A stretch of DNA of 37,861 nt from CANQBR01 sp964641395. Lineage in GTDB: Bacteria > Bacillota > Negativicutes > Acidaminococcales > Acidaminococcaceae. How positions within the stretch are numbered: position 1 is the first letter of the stretch; every line of letters begins with the position of its first letter. The stretch covers positions 1-37,861 of the forward strand of contig CAZXKQ010000019.1 in NCBI GenBank assembly GCA_964641395.1. Direction: 5' to 3'. This document shows, in pieces, positions 8,668 to 15,947 of the stretch. The notes beneath the pieces were generated by a model. The model did not search any database and was not told where the DNA came from. It was given only the letters and a program-made list of their open reading frames with translations. The translations under genes and the position numbers were made by a program.

Positions 8668-8697
8668 ATTGTACCACAAGAGCCGCCTCTTTGTCAC
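8668..8697 (-). promoter_or_regulatory. promoter for the LPS operon
   Basis: Read on the minus strand, GTGACA (8697-8692) and TACAAT (8673-8668) are 18 nt apart. The -10 is preceded by TGG, giving an extended -10. It lies about 60 nt upstream of the lptD ATG and is the only good promoter seen before this run of eight close or overlapping genes. Confidence 0.6.
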
Positions 8698-8716
8698 CAC
8701 CTACACCTCTTGGCCA

Positions 8717-8743
8717 GGGGCTTTTTGCAAAAGAAAAGGCCCC
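8717..8743. other. inverted repeat at the edge of the assembly gap
   Basis: GGGGCTTTT (8717-8725) faces AAAAGGCCCC (8734-8743) with one bulged base around a short loop. It lies between the end of the hem operon and the LPS promoter, so it may be part of a hem-operon terminator, but no clean T-run follows the stem on either strand. Confidence 0.35.
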
Positions 8744-8750
8744 GCCTCTC

Positions 8751-8850
8751 NNNNNNNNNNNNNNNNNNNNNNNNNNNNNNNNNNNNNNNNNNNNNNNNNN
8801 NNNNNNNNNNNNNNNNNNNNNNNNNNNNNNNNNNNNNNNNNNNNNNNNNN
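8751..8850. other. assembly gap (100 N)
   Basis: Exactly 100 N, a conventional placeholder for a scaffold gap of unknown length. It starts one base before the hemL stop codon ends and separates hemL from the LPS operon promoter. Any gene or terminator in the real gap is invisible. Confidence 0.97.
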
Positions 8851-8851
8851 A

Positions 8852-10159
8852 CTAGCGCCGGCCGGCCTTGGCAGCGGCCACGGCGGCAAAGGCCCTAGCG
8901 GCGGCGGCGATGGTTTTTTCCAAATCCGCGGGGCTGTGGGCCAGGGAGAGGAAGTTGGTCTCAAACTGGGAGGGAGGCAGGTAGACGCCCGCCTCCAGCA
9001 TGGCGTGGAAGTAGGTGCTGAAGGCCTCCAGGTCGCAGGCGGCAGCGCTGGCGTAGTCCTTCACCGGCTGGGCGCTGAAGAAGACGGTGAACATGCTGCC
9101 TAGGCGGTGCACCTGCACCGGCACCCCTGCCTGGCGGGCTGCCTTGGCCAGGCCGCCGCAGAGGATGGCGGTCTTGCTCTCCAGTTCCTGGCAGACCTGG
9201 TGCTCTTCCATGTAGCGGAGGGCTGCCAGCCCTGCCGCCATGGCCAGGGGGTTGCCGCTCAGGGTGCCGGCCTGGTACATAGGCCCGGCCGGGGACACCA
9301 GCTCCATGAACTGCCGCTTGCCACCGTAAGCGGCAACCGGCAGGCCGCCGCCGATGACCTTGCCTAGGCAGGTGAGATCCGGATCCAGGCCGTAGAGGGC
9401 CTGGGAGCCTCCCTGGCTGCTGCGGAAGCCGCTCATCACCTCATCACAGATCAGCAGGGCTCCGTAGTCCTTGGTCAGCTGCCGCACCGCCGTCAGAAAG
9501 CCCTCTTCCGGCAGCACTAGGCCCATATTGCCGGGGGTGGGCTCCAGGATTACGGCGGCCACCGCCTCCCCCCGGGCGGCGAAGAGGGCCTGGAGGGCTG
9601 GCAGGTCATTGAAGGGCACCGTCAAGGTGGTGGCAGCCACCGCCTTGGGCACCCCGGGGGAGTCGGGCACCCCCATGGTGGCGGCGCCGCTGCCTGCCTT
9701 CACCAGCAGGCTGTCGTGGTGGCCGTGGTAGCAGCCGATGAACTTGACGATGCAGTCCCTGCCGGTGTAGGCCCGGGCCAGCCGCAGGGCGCTCATGGTA
9801 GCCTCGGTGCCGCTGTTCACCAACCGCACCATCTCCATGGAGGGCACCAGGCGGCAGATCAGCCGGGCCAGCTCCGTCTCCGCCAGGGTGGGGGCGCCAT
9901 AGGAGGTGCCTAGCTCCGCCGCCGCCTGGATGGCGGCGGTGACGCAGTCCGCCCGGTGGCCTAAGAGGAGGGGCCCGTAGCTCAGCACATAGTCGATGTA
10001 CTCGTTGCCGTCTATATCGTAGATCTTGCTGCCTCGGCCCCTGGCGATGAAGGGAGGGGTGCCCCCCACCCCCCGGAAGGAGCGGACAGGGCTGTTTACG
10101 CCGCCGGGTAGATACCTTTTCGCCTCGGCAAAGGCGGCGGCCGACTTAGTCAACACCAT
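8852..10159 (-). CDS. hemL: glutamate-1-semialdehyde 2,1-aminomutase
   Basis: A 435-residue PLP enzyme that isomerises glutamate-1-semialdehyde to 5-aminolevulinate, completing the C5 route started by HemA. It is an aminotransferase class III protein: GGVNSPVRSF near the N-terminus, the PLP region ICDEVMSGFR, and the Schiff-base lysine in CLGKVIGGGLPVAAYGG. Length matches the family (about 430). It is the last gene of the operon, 9 nt after hemB, and its TAG stop sits right next to the assembly gap, but the protein is complete. Confidence 0.97.
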   Translation of the reverse strand: MVLTKSAAAFAEAKRYLPGGVNSPVRSFRGVGGTPPFIARGRGSKIYDIDGNEYIDYVLSYGPLLLGHRADCVTAAIQAAAELGTSYGAPTLAETELARLICRLVPSMEMVRLVNSGTEATMSALRLARAYTGRDCIVKFIGCYHGHHDSLLVKAGSGAATMGVPDSPGVPKAVAATTLTVPFNDLPALQALFAARGEAVAAVILEPTPGNMGLVLPEEGFLTAVRQLTKDYGALLICDEVMSGFRSSQGGSQALYGLDPDLTCLGKVIGGGLPVAAYGGKRQFMELVSPAGPMYQAGTLSGNPLAMAAGLAALRYMEEHQVCQELESKTAILCGGLAKAARQAGVPVQVHRLGSMFTVFFSAQPVKDYASAAACDLEAFSTYFHAMLEAGVYLPPSQFETNFLSLAHSPADLEKTIAAAARAFAAVAAAKAGRR

Positions 10160-10168
10160 AACTCTACC

Positions 10169-11155
10169 TCACTCCTCGCCCAGCCAGCGGGCCACATCTA
10201 GGGCGTGGTAGGTGATGATCAGCTTGGTCCCGGCCCGCTTAAAGGCCAGCATCATCTCCATGACGATGCGCTTTTCGTCGATCCAGCCCCTTTCTGCGGC
10301 GGCCTTCACCATGGCGTACTCGCCACTGACGTTGTAGACGCAGAGGGGGCGGTTGAAGGCTTCATGGTGCCGCCACACCACGTCCAGGAAGGCCAGGGCC
10401 GGCTTCACCATGATGATGTCCGCCCCTTCCTCGATGTCCAGGGCCGTCTCCCGCAGGGCTTCGTCGCTGTTGGCCGGATCCATCTGATAGCCCTTCCTGT
10501 CTCCCGCCGCAGGGGCGGAGTCGGCAGCGGCCCGGAAGGGGCCGTAGAAGGCAGAGGCGTACTTGGCGCTGTAGGCCATGATGGCCACCTGGGCCAGGCC
10601 GTGCTCATCCAGGCAGCCCCTGATGGCCTGCACATAGCCGTCCATCATGTTGGAGGGAGCCACTATGTCCGCCCCGGCCTGGGCGTGGGAAAGGGCCGTC
10701 TTGGCCAGCAGGGGCAGGGTGGCGTCGTTGTTCACCGTGCAGCCCCCCTCTAGCACGCCGCAGTGGCCGTGCTCCGTGTATTCGCACAGGCAGACATCGG
10801 TGACGATGACCAGCTCCGGATAGTGCTGCTTAAGCAGGCGGCAGGCCTGCTGCACCGGCTCCTGCTGGTCCCAGGCGGAGCTGCCGATGGCGTCCTTGTA
10901 GGAAGGCAGGCCGAACAGCAGTACCGCCGGTATGCCTAGGCTCACTGCCTGGGCCGCCGGCTCCAGCACCCTGTCTACAGACCAGTGGTAGCAGCCTGGC
11001 AGGGAGGAGATCTCCTCCTTGATGCCGCTGCCCGGCACTACGAAGAGGGGGTAAATTAGATCCTTGACTGAGAGGCTGGTCTCCCGCACCATGGCCCTTA
11101 GATTTTCACTGGCCCGGGTGCGGCGGGGCCGATATAGGGGAAAGCCCATCTTCAT
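10169..11155 (-). CDS. hemB: delta-aminolevulinic acid dehydratase (porphobilinogen synthase)
   Basis: A 328-residue enzyme that condenses two 5-aminolevulinate molecules into porphobilinogen. Active-site lysines are visible in AYSAKYASAFYGPFR and IMVKPAL. The zinc-type cysteine set DVCLCEYTEHGHCG is present, so this is the zinc-dependent rather than the Asp-rich magnesium-only form. YNVSGEYAM near the C-terminus is also typical. The start overlaps the cobA-hemD stop by 4 nt. Confidence 0.97.
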   Translation of the reverse strand: MKMGFPLYRPRRTRASENLRAMVRETSLSVKDLIYPLFVVPGSGIKEEISSLPGCYHWSVDRVLEPAAQAVSLGIPAVLLFGLPSYKDAIGSSAWDQQEPVQQACRLLKQHYPELVIVTDVCLCEYTEHGHCGVLEGGCTVNNDATLPLLAKTALSHAQAGADIVAPSNMMDGYVQAIRGCLDEHGLAQVAIMAYSAKYASAFYGPFRAAADSAPAAGDRKGYQMDPANSDEALRETALDIEEGADIIMVKPALAFLDVVWRHHEAFNRPLCVYNVSGEYAMVKAAAERGWIDEKRIVMEMMLAFKRAGTKLIITYHALDVARWLGEE

Positions 11156-12684
11156 TCCTCCTTTGCTGAGGCCAGGTAGGCGGTAATGGCCCCTACCAGG
11201 CCCTGAATAGTGTAAGTAGTGGCGCAGACGGCCGGCTGGAAGCCCTCTCCCTCCAAGGTGGCGGCGGTCACCGGCCCGATGGCGGCTAAAACCGCTCCCG
11301 CCAGCAAGGGGCGCTCCGGCCCTAACAACTGTAACAGGTTGCGGACGGTGGAAGAACTGGTGAAGGTCACAATAGGCTGCTCTGCCTCCTGCAGGGCCGC
11401 CAGCAGGGCCGGCCTGGAACTGTCATCCAGCACCGTCTCATAGGCAGTGACCACCTCCACCTGGGCTCCCAGTTCCTCCAGAGTGCGGGGCAACAGATCC
11501 CTGGCTTCTTTGGCCCGCACTAGCAGCAGCTTGGAGCCGGGCCCCACCTGGGGCGCCAAGGCGGCGGCCAGCCCCTCTGCCCGGTAGTCGGCAGGTACGA
11601 GATCCGCCACAAGGCCGTGCTCAGCCAGGGCGGCGGCTGTGGCGCTGCCGATGACCCCTAGGCGGCAGGGAGCCAGGGCCCGGGCGTCCAGGCCCGCAGC
11701 GGCTAGGCGCTGCCAGAAGTAGGCCACCCCGTTGGCACTGGTGAAGAGGAGCCACTGGTAGCTGCCCAGCCTGGCCAGGGCCCTGTCCAGAGGGCCGTAG
11801 TCCGCTGCCGGCACCGTCTTGATGACGGGCGCCTCTACCACCCTGGCTCCCAGCTCCCGCAGGCGGCCGCTCAAAGCGCTGGCCTGGCTCCTAGCCCTGG
11901 TCACCACCAGGGTGCGGCCCCAGAGGGGCCTGTTGTCGAACCAGCGCAGCCGCTCCCGCAGCCCCACCACCTCACCTACCAGGAAGATGGCCGGAGGCTT
12001 GATCCGGTACTGCTCCACGGTGGCAGGGGCCCGGGCCAGGGTGGTCACCCAGGTCTGCTGTTCAGGATGGGTGCCCCAGCGGATGATGGCGGCAGGGCAG
12101 GAGCCCGGCCGGCCGTACTTTTGCAACTGCTGGCTGATCTTGCCGATGTTCTCCACCCCCATCAAAAAGACCAGGGTGTCGGCGCCGGTAGCCAGCTTAT
12201 CCCACTTGATGGCCGAGGCCGGCTTGCTAGGATCCTCATGGCCGGTGATGACGGCGAAGGAGGCCGCCACCTGGCGCTGGGTGACAGGGATGCCGGCGTA
12301 GGCCGCCACGGCGATGGCCGAGGTGATGCCGGGGACGAATTCAAAGGGGAGGCCGGCTGCCGCCAGCTCTAGGGCCTCCTCCCCGCCCCGGCCGAAAACC
12401 AAGGGGTCGCCCCCCTTCAGGCGGGCCACCACCAACCCCTCCCGGGCCAAGGACACCAGCAGCTTGTTGATCTCTTCCTGCTTCATGGTGTGCTGGGAAC
12501 TGGCCTTGCCTACATAGATCAACCGGGCCTCGGGGCGGCAGTAGTCCAGGATGCAGGGCTCAGCCAGCCGGTCGTAGACCACTGCGTCCGCCTGGGCCAG
12601 GCAGTCCCTGGCCCGCAGGGTGAGGAGGCCGGGGTCGCCAGGACCGGCGCCGATCAAATATACCTTGCCTACTTTCCCTTCCAT
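11152..12684 (-). CDS. cobA-hemD: uroporphyrinogen-III C-methyltransferase / uroporphyrinogen-III synthase fusion
   Basis: A 510-residue fusion. Residues about 5-250 are SUMT/CobA, which methylates uroporphyrinogen III to precorrin-2 with SAM: YLIGAGPGDPGLLTLRA, RLKGGDPLVFGRGGEE and PGITSAIAVAAYAGIP are all present. Residues about 258-505 are HemD (uroporphyrinogen-III synthase), with the weakly conserved two-lobed pattern including WLLFTSANGV and a late VTFTSSSTVRNLL. Coupling the synthase to the methyltransferase favours the siroheme/cobalamin branch. Such fusions are common in Firmicutes. It starts one base after the hemC stop. Confidence 0.95.
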   Translation of the reverse strand: MEGKVGKVYLIGAGPGDPGLLTLRARDCLAQADAVVYDRLAEPCILDYCRPEARLIYVGKASSQHTMKQEEINKLLVSLAREGLVVARLKGGDPLVFGRGGEEALELAAAGLPFEFVPGITSAIAVAAYAGIPVTQRQVAASFAVITGHEDPSKPASAIKWDKLATGADTLVFLMGVENIGKISQQLQKYGRPGSCPAAIIRWGTHPEQQTWVTTLARAPATVEQYRIKPPAIFLVGEVVGLRERLRWFDNRPLWGRTLVVTRARSQASALSGRLRELGARVVEAPVIKTVPAADYGPLDRALARLGSYQWLLFTSANGVAYFWQRLAAAGLDARALAPCRLGVIGSATAAALAEHGLVADLVPADYRAEGLAAALAPQVGPGSKLLLVRAKEARDLLPRTLEELGAQVEVVTAYETVLDDSSRPALLAALQEAEQPIVTFTSSSTVRNLLQLLGPERPLLAGAVLAAIGPVTAATLEGEGFQPAVCATTYTIQGLVGAITAYLASAKEE

Positions 12685-13623
12685 CTAGCTATCTCCTTGC
12701 TTCAGGCCTATCTCTGCCAGTATGGCCCGGCCTCCCGCCGCCAGCATGGCGGCGGCCAGCCCCCGGCCCAGCTCTACCCCGGCGGCGGCCCTGCCCCGGG
12801 CCTGCTGCCTCAACAGCTTGCTGCCGTCCAGGGAGGCGATGAGGGCCTCCAGGGTGAGTTCTCCTTCTTGTATCCGGCCGTAGACCCCTATGGGTACCTG
12901 GCAGCCTCCCCCTACCACCTCTAAGAAGGCCCTTTCCGCCGCCGTAGCCAGGGCGGTGGCCTCATGGTTCAGGGGGGCTAAAAGCTCTAGGGCCGCCTGG
13001 TCGTCCTGGCGGCACTCGATGGCCAGGGCCCCCTGGCCCACTGCCGGCAGGATGAGGCTGGGAGGCAGCAGTTCTCTGATCTGCCGGCCGTAGCCCAAAC
13101 GCTCCAGACCGGCTGCCGCCAAGATAAGGGCGTCTACCTGGCCGCCGGCCAGCTTGGCTAGGCGGGTGTCTACATTGCCCCGCACGCTGAGGAGCCGGAG
13201 GTCCGGCCGCAGGGCCAGCAACTGGGCCTGGCGGCGGAGGCTGGAAGTGCCCACCCGGGCCCCGGAGGGCAGAGAGGCCAGGGTATTGTAGCGGTGGCTG
13301 ACGAAGGCGTCTGCCGCCTCTGCCCGCTGGGTGACGGCCCCTAGGCAGAGGCCTGCCGGCAGCTGGGTGGGCAGATCCTTCAAACTGTGCACCGCCAAAT
13401 CTATCTGGCGGTTGAGGAGGGCCCTTTCAATCTCCTTGGTGAAGAGGCCCTTGCCGCCGATCTGGGCCAGAGGGGCGTCCAGCACCCGGTCTCCCTTGGT
13501 CACTATCCGCTCCAGCCGCAGCTCCAGCCCAGGGTGGAGCCTAGCCAGGCAGTCTGCCACGTAGCGGCTCTGCCACAGGGCCAGGCTGCTCTGCCTAGTC
13601 CCAATTCTCAATACGGTTTTCAT
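12685..13623 (-). CDS. hemC: hydroxymethylbilane synthase (porphobilinogen deaminase)
   Basis: A 312-residue enzyme that polymerises four porphobilinogens into hydroxymethylbilane. The N-terminus RIGTRQSSLALWQSR and GKGLFTKEIE are classic, as is HSLKDLPTQLP. The dipyrromethane-cofactor cysteine is in VGGGCQVPIGVYG at about residue 243. Its start lies 29 nt inside the 3' end of hemA, in another frame, so translation is likely coupled. Confidence 0.97.
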   Translation of the reverse strand: MKTVLRIGTRQSSLALWQSRYVADCLARLHPGLELRLERIVTKGDRVLDAPLAQIGGKGLFTKEIERALLNRQIDLAVHSLKDLPTQLPAGLCLGAVTQRAEAADAFVSHRYNTLASLPSGARVGTSSLRRQAQLLALRPDLRLLSVRGNVDTRLAKLAGGQVDALILAAAGLERLGYGRQIRELLPPSLILPAVGQGALAIECRQDDQAALELLAPLNHEATALATAAERAFLEVVGGGCQVPIGVYGRIQEGELTLEALIASLDGSKLLRQQARGRAAAGVELGRGLAAAMLAAGGRAILAEIGLKQGDS

Positions 13624-15141
13624 CCCCGAACTCCTCGCCCTCCTCGTCTAAGTGGAAGATACGGCCCAGCCACAGCTTGTACTCCTCTTCCTGCTCCGTA
13701 CCGGCTACCGCGTTGAGGGCCATCATCGGCTCCCGCAAGAACTTGTGCTCCAAACGCTTGCTGAACTGCTCGATGAGCCGCCGCTCTTCCTCCCTCAGGC
13801 CGGGCAGCTTGATGAAGGCCTTCTTCAACAGGTGCTGGCGGTAAAAGTTCATCTTGTCGTGGAGCCGCACCATCACCGGCCGCACCCGGTAATAGCGCAG
13901 CCTCTCCTTCAGCGCCAGGAGCTCTTCTTCTATTAACTGTTCAGCCAGCAGGGCCTCTCCCGCCCGCAGCTGCCTGTTGTTGTCCACCACGTTTTCCAAA
14001 TCGTCGATGTTGTAGACGGTAACCCCCTCCATCTCGCCCAGCCGGGGATCCACATCCCTGGGCACGGCGATGTCGATGAGCACCAGGGGCCGGCCCTGCC
14101 TGGCAGGCAGGAGGGGGCCTAGGTTTTCCGCCGTCAGGATGTAGTGGGGGGCGCCGGTGGAGGTGATGATGATGTCTGCCGCCGTAGCCTGGTTAAACAG
14201 CTCCCGGTAGGGTATGGCCTGGCCGCCGAACTTGCGGGCCAGCTCCTGGGCATGGGCGTAGTTACGGTTGCTGACGATGATGCTGCGGGCCCCCTTGTCG
14301 ATCAGGTGCCTGGCCGTCAATTCGCTCATGGTGCCGGCCCCCACCACCAGGATGCGGGCCTGGCTCAAATCACCCAGGATCTTCTTGGCCAGGTCTACCG
14401 CCGCCGAAGATACGGAGACGCTGTTGTAGGCGATCTTGGTCTCGGTGCGCACCTTCTTCCCTACGGCGATGGCCCGGTTCAACAGGGTGTTGAGGAGGAC
14501 GTCGGTGTGGCCCCCCAGCCGGGCCGTCTGGTAGGCGCTTTTCAGCTGGTTGAGGATCTGCCCCTCCCCTACGATTAAGGAATCCAGGCTGGCCGCCACC
14601 CGGAAGAGGTGGCGCACACACTGGGTGCCGGATAGGTTATAGAAATAACCAAAGGGAAAGTTTGCACCGGCTTGCGTGCCGGATTGCTCATAGGAACAAT
14701 TTGNNNNNNNNNNNNNNNNNNNNNNNNNNNNNNNNNNNNNNNNNNNNNNNNNNNNNNNNNNNNNNNNNNNNNNNNNNNNNNNNNNNNNNNNNNNNNNNNN
14801 NNNGCACCGGCTTGCGTGCCGGATTGCTCATAGGAACAATTTGACTGAAACATTCCACCGGCCCGGGTGTCGGATTGATCAGCGGAACAATTTGACTGAA
14901 ACATTCCGCCGGCCTGGTGCCCCACCTCCTCCTTCAGCAGGGGCAGGGCCGCCTCCGGGTCGTCTAAGACGGCGTAGAGCTCCGTCCGATTACAGGTGGC
15001 CAGCAGCAGGGCTTCGCTGACGCCTTCCAGGCCGGACAGCTTGTCCAACACCCGGGGCAGCTGTTCCTGGGTAAAGCTGAAGCGCTCCCGCACCTCTAGG
15101 GGAGCCGTCTTATGGTTCAACCCGATAACGATTAACTTCAT
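13595..15141 (-). CDS. hemA: glutamyl-tRNA reductase carrying an in-frame tandem-repeat insertion and an assembly gap
   Basis: HemA reduces glutamyl-tRNA to glutamate-1-semialdehyde. The N-terminal catalytic domain is intact: GLNHKTAPLEVRERFSF and ATCNRTELYA with nucleophile Cys50. The NADPH domain (VVGAGTMSELTARHL) and C-terminal dimerisation part follow from 14617 downwards. Between them, in the linker before VRHLFRVAASLDSLIVGE, are 17-residue repeats of the type MFQSNCSYEQSGTQAGG and a 100-N gap. Reading both sides, the repeat peptide is in the same phase as each HemA half, so the gene looks open if the gap is really 11+51k nt rather than 100. With k=0 the protein would be 485 residues; without the array about 434, a normal HemA length. 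The ATG at 15141 has AAGGAG 9-10 nt upstream and overlaps the preceding gene by 32 nt. Confidence 0.9.
14664..14905 (-). repeat. 51-bp tandem repeat inside hemA (assembly gap within array)
   Basis: Units on the plus strand: 14664-14703 (40 nt seen, identical to the next copy), gap, 14804-14854 (51 nt) and 14855-14905 (51 nt, diverged in its first half but identical over its last 22 or so). A degenerate start of a further unit (CCGCCGGCCTGGTGCC) follows at 14906 and belongs to HemA itself, perhaps the seed of the duplication. Each unit has two imperfect dyads: CCGGC-6-GCCGG, and GGAA..TTT / AAA..TTCC. Unit length is a multiple of three, so copy number can change without frameshift. True copy number is unknown because the gap separates identical copies. 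Confidence 0.92.
14704..14803. other. assembly gap (100 N) inside the hemA repeat array
   Basis: Exactly 100 N placed between two identical copies of the repeat, the usual signature of a tandem array too long for the reads. Taken literally, 100 N would shift the hemA frame; any true length of 11+51k nt keeps it open. Confidence 0.97.
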
Positions 15142-15757
15142 CCCTGATTTTCTCCTTTGCCTGCTCCACTGCCCCCGCTGCCACCAGATCCAGCAGCTGC
15201 CGGTTCAAGAGCCGCCGCCAAAAAGCCTGCCGCCTGGAGGAAGAGGGTTCCAAGAGCCGCAGCCGCCGCCGCTCCTCCAGCAGGAACTGGGCCAGCTCTG
15301 CAAAGCCTGGGCCTAACTGCTCCCCTAGGTAATCCCGCAGCAGGCGGCTGTAGGCCGCCATGCCCCCGCTGGCCACTGCCAGCTGCAAGCTCCCCTGCTG
15401 CCAGCAGGCGGGGACGACGCAGTTCCCCTCCTGGGGCTGGCTCACATTGTTACAGAGGCAGGGAGCCTGGCTGCTGATGGCCCTGTTCAGCTCCCCATCG
15501 TCTGTGGCCGCCACCAGCAAGAAGGCCCCCTGGGCCAGGCCGGGCTCATAGGCCTGTTGCAAAAGGCGGCACTGCCCCGGCCAGGCCTGGGCTGCCGCCA
15601 GCAGGGCAGGACAGAAGGCCGGGGCCACCACCCGCACCTGGGCGCCAGCCTGGCAGAGGCCCTGCAGCTTGCGGGCCGCCACCGGGCCGCCGCCTACGAT
15701 GAGGCAGTCCTTGCCTGCCATATTCAGCATCAGGGGATAGGTAAAGCCAGCTGCCAT
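15110..15757 (-). CDS. precorrin-2 dehydrogenase / sirohydrochlorin ferrochelatase (CysG N-terminal/Met8p-like)
   Basis: A 215-residue protein of the siroheme-synthase N-terminal family, which oxidises precorrin-2 to sirohydrochlorin with NAD and in many members inserts iron. The N-terminal YPLMLNMAGKDCLIVGGGPVAARK is split by the family as a short strand plus Rossmann motif. AATDDGELNRAIS and CLCNNVSQPQEGNCVVPA are the conserved central region. It works directly after the CobA half of the fusion encoded downstream. First gene of the tetrapyrrole operon; GGTGG lies only a few bases upstream of the ATG. Names used elsewhere include sirC and cysG N-terminal. Confidence 0.9.
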   Translation of the reverse strand: MAAGFTYPLMLNMAGKDCLIVGGGPVAARKLQGLCQAGAQVRVVAPAFCPALLAAAQAWPGQCRLLQQAYEPGLAQGAFLLVAATDDGELNRAISSQAPCLCNNVSQPQEGNCVVPACWQQGSLQLAVASGGMAAYSRLLRDYLGEQLGPGFAELAQFLLEERRRLRLLEPSSSRRQAFWRRLLNRQLLDLVAAGAVEQAKEKIRDEVNRYRVEP

Positions 15758-15772
15758 CCTCCACCTCTAAGG

Positions 15773-15792
15773 CTACTAACTATCATTAGTAG
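15773..15792. promoter_or_regulatory. inverted repeat upstream of the tetrapyrrole operon
   Basis: CTACTAA (15773-15779) and TTAGTAG (15786-15792) are perfect inverted arms around a 6-nt spacer, 15 nt upstream of the first ATG, in an AT-rich stretch (15770-15840) that presumably holds the operon promoter. It could be an operator or a 5'-leader hairpin. No clear -35/-10 pair was found. Confidence 0.4.
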
Positions 15793-15894
15793 TTCATTTC
15801 CTAATTCATATATTTTATCACATATCCGGGCATAATACTAGTGGCTTATCAGCCCGCCCGGCCGATTCCAGCCTCCTGGAGCCTAGGGCAGGCA

Positions 15895-15930
15895 AAAGAA
15901 AAAGGGCGCCTGCCGGAACAGGCGCCCTTG
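15895..15930 (-). terminator. rho-independent terminator of the aminotransferase gene
   Basis: GGGCGCCTG (15904-15912) and CAGGCGCCC (15919-15927) form a 9-bp perfect stem with a 6-nt loop. On the minus strand it is followed by TTTTTCTTTT, giving a canonical terminator about 20 nt after the stop. Confidence 0.9.
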
Positions 15931-15947
15931 CTGAAAGGCTGGACAGC

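Noticed and set aside
14664..14905. CRISPR array
   Set aside because: Units are contiguous 51-bp tandem copies with no unique spacers, are coding in hemA, and no cas genes are nearby.
14575..15141. Separate short HemA-like protein ending with a novel C-terminus
   Set aside because: The tail after the gap is in the wrong frame only because 100 N was inserted; the correct phase continues into the NADPH domain.
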